Translations under genes and position numbers: made by a program
Part shown: positions 43,290 through 51,587 of the stretch, in pieces
Layout of the letters: each line of letters opens with the position of its first letter
Numbering within the stretch: the first letter of the stretch is position 1
Assembly (NCBI GenBank): GCA_965115825.1
Contig: OZ220464.1
Location: 558,001 to 622,000, forward strand
DNA: 64,000 nucleotides
Reading direction: 5' to 3'
Source of the DNA: Bin87 sp965115825
Lineage (GTDB): Bacteria; Chloroflexota; Dehalococcoidia; Lucifugimonadales; UBA3495
Notes under the pieces: model-generated
What the model was told of the DNA's origin: nothing
What the model saw: only the letters and a program-made list of their open reading frames with translations
The model's database searches: none

Positions 43290-44063
43290 ATGAACACCGG
43301 CAAACTCTATCTCGTCGGCATCGGCCCCGGCGACGCCGCCCACTTGACCCCCGCCGCCGACGCCGCCATCGCCGCCAGCCGCCACCTGGTCGGCTACCGC
43401 TACTACATCAGCCAGGTAGCTCCAGACAATTCCGACAAAACGCTCCACGCCATGGACCTCGGCCAGGAACTCGAACGGGCCGCCCTGGCCGTCGACCTTG
43501 CCTACCACGGCCAAACCGTAGCGGTAATATCCTCCGGAGACGCCGGCATCTACGGCATGGCCGGCCCCGTGTTCCGCATCTTGACCGACCGCCGGTGGGA
43601 CGGCACCGTCCCAGTAGTCGCAACCGTTCCCGGCGTCTCCGCCTTGCAGTCCGCCGCCGCACTTTTAGGCTCCCCATTAATGCAGGACTTCTGCGCCATC
43701 AGCCTCAGCGACCTGCTCACCCCCTGGGAGCAAATCCACCGCCGTCTCTCCGCCGCCGCCGCCGGCGATTTCGTAACCGTCCTCTACAACCCCCGCAGCC
43801 GCAGACGGATTACCCAGCTGGACGAAGCCCGGCGCATATTCCTGGAACACCGCCCCCCCGCAACCCCCATCGGCATCGTCCGCCACGCCTTCCGACCCGA
43901 GCAGGCAGTCTCCCTTTCCTCCCTCGCCGACCTCGACGGCCAGCAGCTCGGCATCGATATGTTCACCACCGTCGTCATCGGCAACTCCAACACCTACGTC
44001 CACAACGCCCACATGGTCACCCCCCGCGGCTACGAAGCCAAGCCCCAACCGCCCACACCCTAA
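43290..44063 (+). CDS. cbiH: cobalt-precorrin-3 C17-methyltransferase
   Basis: CbiH/CobJ, 257 residues. LYLVGIGPGDAAHLTPAAD is the SAM loop, VAVISSGDAGIYGMAGPVF and VATVPGVSALQSAAALLGSP follow, and VTVLYNPRSRRR with VVIGNSNTYVHNAHMVTPRGY closes the protein. Its last 65 codons are duplicated downstream, joined to a copy of the next gene's start. Confidence 0.94.
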   Translation: MNTGKLYLVGIGPGDAAHLTPAADAAIAASRHLVGYRYYISQVAPDNSDKTLHAMDLGQELERAALAVDLAYHGQTVAVISSGDAGIYGMAGPVFRILTDRRWDGTVPVVATVPGVSALQSAAALLGSPLMQDFCAISLSDLLTPWEQIHRRLSAAAAGDFVTVLYNPRSRRRITQLDEARRIFLEHRPPATPIGIVRHAFRPEQAVSLSSLADLDGQQLGIDMFTTVVIGNSNTYVHNAHMVTPRGYEAKPQPPTP

Positions 44064-44452
44064 CCCTTACCGGCGCATTGGCAGATGTATGGCGATGGCC
44101 AAGCCCCAACCGCCCACAGGAGAAACATCATGCCGCCCATACGCCCCAACCCAGTCAAAGCAAAACTCCAACGCGGCGAACCCGCAACCTGCATCTCCGG
44201 CCTCATGACCAGCGAAATCATCGACTTTCTCGGCCCCATCGGCATCGTCCGCCACGCCTTCCGACCCGAGCAGGCAGTCTCCCTTTCCTCCCTCGCCGAC
44301 CTCGACGGCCAGCAGCTCGGCATCGATATGTTCACCACCGTCGTCATCGGCAACTCCAACACCTACGTCCACAACGCCCACATGATCACCCCTCGCGGCT
44401 ACGAAGCCAAGCCCCAACCGCCCACACCCCAACCGCCCACAGGAGAAACACC
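44064..44452 (+). pseudogene. tandem-duplication scar: aldolase start fused to cbiH end
   Basis: From ATG 44130 (AGGAGAAA upstream) the sequence encodes the first 35 residues of the downstream aldolase (MPPIRPNPVKAKLQRGEPAT and SGLMTSEIIDFLG), then passes in frame into the last 65 residues of cbiH (from PIGIVRHAFRPEQAVSLSSL). The chimera continues out of frame over the true aldolase start and ends at 44531. The cbiH segment is offset 369 bp from its parent and the aldolase start 323 bp. Near identity implies a recent event; the product is probably non-functional. Confidence 0.8.
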
Positions 44453-45202
44453 ATGCCGCCCATACGCCCCAACCCGGTCAAAGCAAAACTCCAACGCGGC
44501 GAACCCGCAACCTGCATCTCCGGCCTCATGACCAGCGAAATTATCGACTTTCTCGGCCACGTCGGCTTCGATTCCGTCTGGCTGGAGTGCGAGCACGGCC
44601 CCGTCGATTGGGAAACCCTCGGCGATATGACCCGCGCCTGCGACCTCTGGAACATGGCCTCCATCACCCGTTGCAACGCCAACGACCCCGGACTCATCAC
44701 CCGCACCCTCGACCGCGGCTCCATGGGCGTTGTCCTCCCCCACGTCAACACCCGCGCCCAAGCCGAGGCTGCCGCCGCCGCCGCCAAATTCGCCCCCCTC
44801 GGCTGCCGGGGTATGTTCGGCGGCCGACAGTCCTTCGGCGTCCCCGACTACGTACGCCAGGCCAACGACCAGACCATGGTCATCGTTCTCATCGAAGAAG
44901 TCGCCGCCCTCGACAACCTGGACGACATCCTGAAAGTGGACGGCATCGACGTCTTCTTCGTCGCCCCCACCGACCTGTCCCAGACCATGGGCCACATCGG
45001 CAACGTAAGCCACCCCGACGTCCAGGCCGCCATTGACGACGCCATCGCCCGCATCGTGAACGCCGGCCGCACCGCCGGCACCCTGGTCAACGACGACAAC
45101 GTCGCCACCTACGTCGCAAAAGGCGCGCGTTTCCTCATGACCTCATGGAACGCCTGGGTCGCCCGCTCCGCCGCCCAATTCCTCAGCCGCATCCCCCAAT
45201 AA
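44453..45202 (+). CDS. HpcH/HpaI aldolase family protein
   Basis: 249 residues, class II pyruvate aldolase fold (2,4-dihydroxyhept-2-enedioate aldolase and relatives). FDSVWLECEHGPVDWETLGD carries the conserved Glu and His. The metal ligands are expected in IVLIEEVAALDN (Glu) and FFVAPTDLSQTMGH (Asp). AGGAGAAA precedes the ATG. It follows cbiH but has no evident link to cobalamin. Substrate unknown. Confidence 0.87.
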   Translation: MPPIRPNPVKAKLQRGEPATCISGLMTSEIIDFLGHVGFDSVWLECEHGPVDWETLGDMTRACDLWNMASITRCNANDPGLITRTLDRGSMGVVLPHVNTRAQAEAAAAAAKFAPLGCRGMFGGRQSFGVPDYVRQANDQTMVIVLIEEVAALDNLDDILKVDGIDVFFVAPTDLSQTMGHIGNVSHPDVQAAIDDAIARIVNAGRTAGTLVNDDNVATYVAKGARFLMTSWNAWVARSAAQFLSRIPQ

Positions 45203-45224
45203 ACAAACCCCACCACCCCACAAA

Positions 45225-46272
45225 CCCAAAAACCCAGCAAATCCCGCTTCTGCCAACCACCCACAAACACCGCGCCACCACAGCAACCGCACTCCAAAAC
45301 CAACCCCCAATCCCAAAACCCAAAAACCCAGCAAATCCCGCTTCTGCCAACCACCTACAAACACCGCGCCACCACCGCAACCGCACTCCAAAACCATCCC
45401 CCCAATCCTGAAAATCCTAAAATCCGGTAAATCCTGATTCTGCCAACCTCCCACAAACACCGCACCACCGCCACAACCCACTCCCAAACCAACCCCCAAT
45501 CCTGAAAATCCCAAAATCCGGTAAATCCTGATTCTGACAACCACTCCCCACTCCACCACCCCAACCACACTCCAAAACCCAACCCCCCAATCCTGAAAAT
45601 CCCAAAACCCAGCAAATCCCGCTTCTGCCAACCACCCACAAACACCGCGCCACCACCCCAACCACACTCCAAAACCCAACCCCCAATCCTGAAAATCCCA
45701 AAATCCCGTAAATCCTGATTCTGACAACCACTCCCCACTCCACCACCCCAACCCACTCCAAACCCAACCCCCAATCCTGAAAATCCCAAAATCCCGTAAA
45801 TCCTGATTCTGACAACCACTCCCCACTCCACCACCCCAACCACACTCCAAAACCCAACCCCCAATCCTGAAAATCCCAAAATCCCGTAAATCCTGATTCT
45901 GACAACCACTCCCCACTCCACCACCCCAACCCACTCCAAAACCCAACCCCTCAATCCTGAAAATCCCAAAACCCAGCAAATCCCGCTTCTGACAACCACC
46001 CCCAGCCCCACTCCACCACCCCAACCCACTCCAAAACCCAACCCCCAATCCTGAAAATCCTAAAATCCGGTAAATCCTGATTCTGACAACCACTCCCCGC
46101 TCCACCACCCCAACCACACTCCAAAACCAACCCCCCAATCCTGAAAATCCCAAAACCCAGCAAATCCCGCTTCTGCCAACCACCCACAAACACCGCTCCA
46201 CCACCCCAACCCACTCCAAAACCAACCCCCCAATCCTGAAAATCCCAAAATCCCGTAAATCCTGCTTCTGAT
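45225..46272. repeat. array of about 12 interspersed-repeat units
   Basis: A core of about 43 bp (AATCCTGAAAATCCCAAAAT, then CCCGTAAATCCTGATTCTGACAA) recurs roughly every 90 bp, with C/A-rich linkers of about 47 bp that are themselves similar. Two leading copies are degraded. Variants alternate between a TAAATCCTGATTCTGACAA and a CAAATCCCGCTTCTGCCAA ending. Long minus-strand frames rich in SESGFTGFWDFQD-like units arise from the period and are not genes. It lies between the convergent aldolase and CoiA-like genes. Confidence 0.9.
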
Positions 46273-46281
46273 ATGGGCTTG

Positions 46282-47241
46282 CTACTTTTTGCCTCGGTAT
46301 GTGTGGCTGTTTACCAGGTGATTAGGGTCGGTGTACATGGTGTATGGGTCGATCCCGTGTCGCATCATGTATCTATCATCGGGACAGATGATTGCGTTTT
46401 CGTCTCCGTAGCACTCGTGCATTAGCGTTTCGGAGCATTCAGGGCAGCCGTTGTTTCTGCAGTCTGGGATAGCTTGGCATACCAGGGCGTAAAGCTTGCG
46501 TCCGCAGGTGTCTTTGGGTCCCATTCCGAACTCTTTTCGTTCACACCGGGTTAGGTAACTTTTCTGGACGATGGGATAGAACCCGTTCCTCAGGTTGCTC
46601 TGGATAGTGTACCAGCGAACGTTTTTGGTTTCGTTTTCCGGGAGATGGGATATGTCTATGATAAACGTAGGGTGAGGTCCCTTTCCCGCGGCAGCGACGG
46701 CGGCTTTGCTGAGGCTGGTTCTAACTATTTCGATGACCCAGATTACGTCCCCATTCTGGTCCACGCCGGCAATGTCCGCGCGCGTTTTCCCGTTATCCAT
46801 GAGGACTTCGCACTTGGCTTCGTACACGCCTCTCAGCAAGTCGTAGGAGTGGTTGCCGTTTTCTAGGCCTGGGATTATGGGATGTCCTGTTTGTTTCCCT
46901 GAGGTGGCTACTCCCATTTGGAACATACAGTTTAGCCCGTATTCGAGGTCGGGACAGGCGTATCGTAGTGTCCCATGCATATTGCGTTGCGACGAGGGCG
47001 TTGCTAATGCAGCGTTGATGCTGCGGCAGATGCCGGTTTTCAGGTAGTAGTGGGCAGGGCCTTCCCCGCCGCAGCCGCTTTTTGCGGTATGGGAGAAATG
47101 CTTGCCTCTGATAGGTCCGTGTTTGACGACGAGTCGGTCTCCGCAGGTGATACAGCTCAGGTTTTGCTGACCTCTTCGAGTTTCTGCCAAGCTGACCAGT
47201 GTGGTTCTGTTCTCCATTGCGTACTGGTTTCGTTCAGGCAT
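46282..47241 (-). CDS. CoiA-like PD-(D/E)XK nuclease, atypical composition
   Basis: 319 residues. The N-terminal third resembles competence protein CoiA: a zinc-type CITCGDRLVVKHG, then GKHFSHTAKSGCGGEGPAHY. A nuclease-like core follows, with RADIAGVDQNGDVIWVIEIV (Asp then Glu, but the usual Lys is not obvious). The C-terminus has additional cysteine pairs (DTCGRK, CRNNGCPECSE). The gene is clearly AT-richer than its neighbours and uses different codons, consistent with horizontal acquisition. It sits inside the repeat-rich accessory segment. Confidence 0.7.
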   Translation of the reverse strand: MPERNQYAMENRTTLVSLAETRRGQQNLSCITCGDRLVVKHGPIRGKHFSHTAKSGCGGEGPAHYYLKTGICRSINAALATPSSQRNMHGTLRYACPDLEYGLNCMFQMGVATSGKQTGHPIIPGLENGNHSYDLLRGVYEAKCEVLMDNGKTRADIAGVDQNGDVIWVIEIVRTSLSKAAVAAAGKGPHPTFIIDISHLPENETKNVRWYTIQSNLRNGFYPIVQKSYLTRCERKEFGMGPKDTCGRKLYALVCQAIPDCRNNGCPECSETLMHECYGDENAIICPDDRYMMRHGIDPYTMYTDPNHLVNSHTYRGKK

Positions 47242-47608
47242 TGCACGGCCTCCGGGCTTGATAGTTCTGGTGACTTTACCTCTTTTGAGGATATTACCAC
47301 GATACAGCGATTGACGTTTTTCAGAAAGGCTGTGGCGTTTCCCAGTTCGCTTTTCCGGGTCTGGATTTCAGGGGCTTCAGGCCGGCTTGTCGGTTGGGCC
47401 TCGGTTCTTTCTTCTGGCGTTCGTTATGAGATTGCAGCGTTTCATGCGCTCCATGTTGAGGGCTTCCTGTTTGAGCTGGGTGCTGAATTACGAAATCTCT
47501 CACAGAAGCGGCTGTTTTCTCCTACCGGCTCCCTGGAATCCGAGTAGCGAAATCGCCCCACCACCACCCACACCCCCATCCCCCACAACCACCTCCGCAA
47601 CCCACCCC
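47242..47608. other. AT-richer gene-free stretch upstream of the CoiA-like gene
   Basis: Shares the atypical composition of the adjacent gene up to about 47550, which marks the edge of the imported segment. Several short frames are open on both strands but none has a ribosome site plus recognisable protein. It probably contains the promoter of the CoiA-like gene. Confidence 0.4.
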
Positions 47609-47652
47609 AATCCTGCAAATCCCCAAATCCCATAAATCCCGCCTCTGACAAC
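47609..47652. repeat. single interspersed-repeat copy (diverged)
   Basis: One copy with several substitutions (AATCCTGCAAATCCCCAAAT and GCCTCTGACAA), same orientation as all others in the window. Confidence 0.8.
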
Positions 47653-47959
47653 CAATCCCCCACCGCCAACCCAGCTCCCTACTCATCACCCAAGCCCGAC
47701 AAGCGCGCACCATACAGCCCCACAGCCCCCGCGCGAACCCGCCAATCGCAAAGTGAAACACTACCCCGCCCAAATCACAACCAACCCACCTTCCCAAAAC
47801 CCAACCGATCCACCCGCCCAACAAGCCCATTCACCTTCCCAAAACCCAGCCCTCATAGCTCCCTCCTCTCACTCCCATTTCGGCCATACTCCTTCCCCAC
47901 ATCGTCGTCCCCCAATCCCCCACCCACATACCCATACCACACTAAAACGCCGCAACCCC

Positions 47960-48001
47960 ATCCTGAAAATCCTAAAATCCCGTAAATCCTGATTCTGACA
48001 A
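47960..48001. repeat. single interspersed-repeat copy
   Basis: One well-conserved copy (CATCCTGAAAATCCTAAAAT to TGATTCTGACAA). It ends eight bases before the -35 of the structured-RNA promoter. The 47653-47959 stretch to its left is A/C-rich with no gene that I can support. Confidence 0.85.
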
Positions 48002-48009
48002 TCCCCCTA

Positions 48010-48038
48010 TTGCACCACGCACGCCAGTGCGCTATAAT
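48010..48038 (+). promoter_or_regulatory. strong promoter of the structured-RNA locus
   Basis: TTGCAC (48010-48015), a 17-base spacer and a consensus TATAAT (48033-48038). The expected start site is near 48045, about 95-105 bases before the structured element and 420 before the following start codon. Confidence 0.65.
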
Positions 48039-48139
48039 ACCCCCGTCAGGCTAATCCAACGACCCCTCGAGAACCGTCGGATACCGTCCCCGGCCAGGAC
48101 ACCAGCCCGACACCAAAATCCAGCCAGGAGGCTAAAACA

Positions 48140-48395
48140 AGAGTTCAACGGGGTTCAGGATAACACGGTCTAATCCGCCGCAACCAGTACTTTGCGGCAC
48201 GTCGGATCCATTGCACCACTGTAGGTGCGCCGGAGGTCGGTCACATTACCCGGCTGGCGCACCCAGCACGGCGGGCGTCACCACCGCTGCGCGAGAACGG
48301 GCACTGCCCCAGGCAGCCGTTAGCACGCGCAAGACTAGGACGTAAATAGCAAGCCACGCTCTCAGACCGTAGCGCCGACATCCTGAACCCCCACG
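48140..48395 (+). ncRNA. candidate structured RNA upstream of an unassigned gene
   Basis: A perfect 12-bp closing helix pairs GGGGTTCAGGAT (48150-48161) with ATCCTGAACCCC (48380-48391). Nested inside is a 7-bp helix, ACGGTCT (48165-48171) with AGACCGT (48364-48370). Further hairpins: ATCCG/CGGAT plus CCGCAA/TTGCGG (48173-48207); GCACC/GGTGC (48213-48228); GCCGG/CCGGC (48229-48254); CGGCGG/CCGCTG (48269-48289); AACGG/CCGTT enclosing CTGCC/GGCAG (48296-48321). This is far more pairing than flanking A/C-rich DNA shows. A promoter lies upstream and a protein gene downstream, with an unstructured linker. I do not recognise an RNA family; tmRNA, RNase P and SRP landmarks are missing. Confidence 0.65.
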
Positions 48396-48464
48396 AACCC
48401 CAACCAACCAACCAAACCAACAACAACCAACACCAACAACCCAACCAGGAGGCAACCCCAGCCA

Positions 48465-49424
48465 ATGGAAACCATCTACCGGGATACCATCGACCCGGAA
48501 ACCATCGCGCGCCACCAAAGCTGCGCCGACCGGTTCCTCAAACACGCCCAAACCAACATCGCCGAAGGCAACATCGAGCGCGCCATCCAGGCCATCGCCC
48601 GCTGCATATCCCACTCCGCCACGGCCCTGGCCGAAAACCGTCCCTTCTGGCACCGCTCACCCCGCCAAATGGAAGGCGCCCTCAGATGGTACGTCAGAGA
48701 CGGAGACCTCAGCCGCTCCCACGTCAAAACCTTCCGCGAAATCTACAACTCCCCACACCTACCCAAATCCAAACACCACACCAGCCACGGCCAACCCAAC
48801 CGCCGCCAAAACAGCGACGCCACCAGCCACGGCAACACCCACCGCCACCAGAACGCCACCCACAGCGACGGCCAAACCCGCCGCCGCCAAAACACTACCC
48901 ATATCGACGCCACCCAAGCCAACAACGACGGCAACACCCACCGCCGCCAAAACGTCACCCACATCAACGACACCCAAACGCAACCCACCCGCCAGCAAAC
49001 CCACCACCAACGCAACACCTTCACATCCCTGACCCGCCTCCGCCGTCGCGCCGCCGCCTTCCTCAAAGCCGCCAACGCCATCATCGCCGGACAACCCCTA
49101 CCCGTCCGTCCCACCCAACGCTACCTCCGCAAACCCCACGAAATCACCCCTCCCACATTCTACTCCGTCCGCGACATCACCGGCCTACCCAACTTCGCCA
49201 AAATCCGCAGCCACTTCCGCCTCCCCAACGAACTGGCCGCCAAAACCGACCCTCACGGCCACTACGAGTTCTTACGCCAGGAACCCGTACCCTGCTACTG
49301 CCACCCCAAACCGCGCAAAATAACCACCAACTCAGCCTTCATCACCCTATCCCCCCTCTGGCGGAGGGCCCTGGAAAAGACCTTCCACATCAAACTACCC
49401 ACCCCCCTACCCCTCCGCATCTAA
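48465..49424 (+). CDS. basic repeat-linker protein downstream of structured RNA
   Basis: 319 residues, unassigned. Residues 1-95 look all-helical (CADRFLKHAQTNIAEGNIER, AIQAIARCISHSATALAENR), reminiscent of HEPN or TPR-like bundles. Residues 100-185 are four or so imperfect units of a His/Asn/Arg-rich sequence (GNTHRRQNVTHIND). The C-terminal domain (about 190-319) begins LTRLRRRAAAFLKAANAIIA and includes PPTFYSVRDITGLPNFAKIR and CYCHPKPRK. No membrane segment or signal peptide. Strong basic charge suits RNA or DNA binding. CAGGAGG is well placed before the ATG. Its transcript probably includes the structured RNA. Confidence 0.65.
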   Translation: METIYRDTIDPETIARHQSCADRFLKHAQTNIAEGNIERAIQAIARCISHSATALAENRPFWHRSPRQMEGALRWYVRDGDLSRSHVKTFREIYNSPHLPKSKHHTSHGQPNRRQNSDATSHGNTHRHQNATHSDGQTRRRQNTTHIDATQANNDGNTHRRQNVTHINDTQTQPTRQQTHHQRNTFTSLTRLRRRAAAFLKAANAIIAGQPLPVRPTQRYLRKPHEITPPTFYSVRDITGLPNFAKIRSHFRLPNELAAKTDPHGHYEFLRQEPVPCYCHPKPRKITTNSAFITLSPLWRRALEKTFHIKLPTPLPLRI

Positions 49425-50045
49425 CCCAAACCCAAAACCCCAACCACCGCAACCCACCACCCCACCCCCAGGCTCCCCGGCAGCAACCAACTCCCCGGAG
49501 CTCACCCCAAAGTCACCCCACCGCAAGCCGGCTCCCACTCCGGGAACCGGCCCCCAATCCTGAAAATCCTAAAATCCGGTAAATCCTGATTCTGACAACC
49601 ACCCCACCGAAAGCCGGCCCCCACTCCGGGAGCCGGCCCCATCCTGAAAATCCCAAAATCCGGTAAATCCTGATTCAGACAACCACCCCACCGAAAGCCG
49701 GCCCCCACTCCGGGAGCCGGCCCCATCCTGAAAATCCCAAAATCCGGTAAATCCTGATTCAGACAACCATCCCCACCGAAAGCCGGCCCCCACTCCGAGA
49801 GCCGGCCACCATTCCGAAAATCCCAAAATCCGGTAAATCCTGATTCTGACAACCATCCCCACCGAAAGCCGGCCCCCACTCCGGGAGCCGGCCCCCAATC
49901 CTGAAAATCCCAAAATCCCGTAAATCCTGATTCTGACAACCAACCCACCGCAAGCCGGCCCCCACTCCGGGAACCGGCCCCATCCCGAAAATCCCAAAAT
50001 CCGGTAAATCCTGATTCTGACAACCCAAGGCAAAGGAACAATCCC
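49425..50045. repeat. array of six interspersed-repeat units
   Basis: Six cores between 49556 and 50023, about 85 bp apart, separated by GC-rich linkers that contain the inverted pair CCGGCCCCCACTCCGGGAGC-CGG (short stem-forming). Linkers differ from those of the 45-46 kb array, so the core was amplified independently. 49425-49555 holds only C/A-rich sequence. No gene. Confidence 0.85.
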
Positions 50046-51587
50046 ATGCCATACGACGCCATCATCATCGGCGCCGGCTCCGCCGGCTGCGTCCTCGCCA
50101 ACCGCCTCTCGGCTGACCCTGCCCGCTCCGTCCTCCTCCTCGAAGCCGGCCCCGACTACCCCGACCCCAACCTACTCCCCGCCGAGCTCAAGCACGACCT
50201 GAACCAGGCCGCCTCAGCAGAAGGCGCGCCGCACAACTGGTCATTCGTCGGCCAGTCCACCCCTCAGCAGCCCCAACCCCTCCACGTCGCCCGCGGCAAG
50301 GTAACCGGCGGCAGCAGCGCCATCAACCACCAAATCCTGCTGCGCGGCCTCCCCGAAGACTTCAACGCCTGGGCCGCCGCCGGCAACCACGAATGGAGTT
50401 ACCTCAAAACCCTCCCCTACTTCCGACGCCTCGAAAACGACGCCGACATACGCGACGACTTCCACGGCTCCGACGGCCCCATCCCGGTATGGCGACACCC
50501 TCCCAACCGCTGGCTCCCCTTCCAGGCCGCCTTCTATCAAGCCTGCCGCGACGCCGGCTTCCCCCACGACCCCGATATGAACCATCCGGAAGCCACCGGC
50601 GTCGGCGCAATCCCCCTCAACAACCCCGGCGGCGTCCGCATGAGTACCGCCATCACCTACCTGAACGCTTGCCGCCACCGCCTGAACCTCACCATCCGCC
50701 CCAACGTACTCGCCCGCCGCATCCTCTTCCGCCATCCCCCTTCCGGTACGCTCCGAGCCGTTGGCGTAGAGGTTGAAAGCAGCGGCCAAACCTTCACCCT
50801 TGCCGCCGGCCAAATCATCTTGAGCGCCGGCGCCATCGCCTCACCCCAACTCCTCCTCCTGTCCGGCGTCGGCCCCTCCGCCGAACTCGCACCCCTGGGC
50901 ATTCACCCGGTTCACGACCTCCCCGGCGTCGGACGCAACATGAAAAACCACCCCTCCGTTTCCATCGTGTACCGCGCCCATCCGGAGCATCGCCTGCCCC
51001 CCGATGCCCCCCGCAATCAGGTCGGCCTGCGGTTCACTGCCAACGACTCCCCCCTGCGCAACGACATCCAGGTTCAGCCCACCTCCTCCTACCCCGAAAG
51101 CCCGCGCGCTCCCAACATCCGCATCGGCTGCCGCCTCGAATACCCCTACAGCCAGGGACGTCTCACCCTCGCCTCCGCCGACGTATCCCGCCAGCCCAAC
51201 CTCGACTTCCGTTCCCTCACCGACCCCAGAGACGTCGCCCGGTTCCGCGATGCCGTGCGCCGCGCCGTGGCCGTCTTCGCACATCCCGCCTTCGCCGACC
51301 TCCTCGCGGAACGGCTATCCCCCACCGACGACCACCTCAACCACGACGACGCCCTGGATGCCTGGCTGCGCCGAAACGCCGGCATCGCCGGACACGCCTC
51401 CGCCACCTGCAAAATGGGCCCGGCATCCGACCCCCTTGCCGTAGTCGACCAGTACTGCAATGTCCACGGCATCGACAACCTCCGCGTCATCGACGCCTCC
51501 GCAATGCCCGACATAGTGCGCGCCAACACCAACGCCACCATCATAATGATGGCCGAACGCGCCGCCGACTTCATCCATAAAACCTGA
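50046..51587 (+). CDS. GMC family oxidoreductase (choline dehydrogenase-like)
   Basis: FAD-dependent glucose-methanol-choline oxidoreductase, 513 residues. The FAD motif is IIIGAGSAGCVLANRLS at the N-terminus, the GMC signatures are GKVTGGSSAINHQILLRG and GAIASPQLLLLSGVG, and the C-terminal catalytic His lies in GHASATCKMG with NTNATIIMMAERAAD. Length is typical. There is no signal peptide, so it is cytoplasmic. Substrate among alcohols is not inferable. Confidence 0.93.
   Translation: MPYDAIIIGAGSAGCVLANRLSADPARSVLLLEAGPDYPDPNLLPAELKHDLNQAASAEGAPHNWSFVGQSTPQQPQPLHVARGKVTGGSSAINHQILLRGLPEDFNAWAAAGNHEWSYLKTLPYFRRLENDADIRDDFHGSDGPIPVWRHPPNRWLPFQAAFYQACRDAGFPHDPDMNHPEATGVGAIPLNNPGGVRMSTAITYLNACRHRLNLTIRPNVLARRILFRHPPSGTLRAVGVEVESSGQTFTLAAGQIILSAGAIASPQLLLLSGVGPSAELAPLGIHPVHDLPGVGRNMKNHPSVSIVYRAHPEHRLPPDAPRNQVGLRFTANDSPLRNDIQVQPTSSYPESPRAPNIRIGCRLEYPYSQGRLTLASADVSRQPNLDFRSLTDPRDVARFRDAVRRAVAVFAHPAFADLLAERLSPTDDHLNHDDALDAWLRRNAGIAGHASATCKMGPASDPLAVVDQYCNVHGIDNLRVIDASAMPDIVRANTNATIIMMAERAADFIHKT

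Noticed and set aside
43595..45202. Very long plus-strand frame through cbiH and the aldolase
   Set aside because: Only its last 249 codons (from 44453) are the real aldolase; the earlier part is an off-frame reading of cbiH and the duplication.
45143..46248. Long minus-strand reading frames rich in SESGFTGFWDFQDWG-like units (also at 26889-27531 and 49502-50101)
   Set aside because: They are translations of the interspersed repeat arrays, whose period happens to avoid stops; no ribosome site and no non-repetitive protein part.
45225..46272. CRISPR-like regular array
   Set aside because: The linkers between cores are similar to each other rather than unique, repeat copies vary, and no cas gene is in the window.
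47050..47547. 165-codon plus-strand frame opposite the CoiA-like gene
   Set aside because: Antisense to a gene with recognisable domains; no ribosome site and no homology that I can see.
48150..48391. Retron msr-msd, because of the 12-bp inverted ends
   Set aside because: No reverse transcriptase is encoded nearby and the inner part lacks the typical msd hairpin and branching G context.
48140..48395. tmRNA, RNase P RNA, SRP RNA or group I intron
   Set aside because: No tag-peptide frame or tRNA-like 3' end, no RNase P core motifs, no SRP GNAR-type loop, and only chance similarity to intron core elements; order and spacing do not fit.
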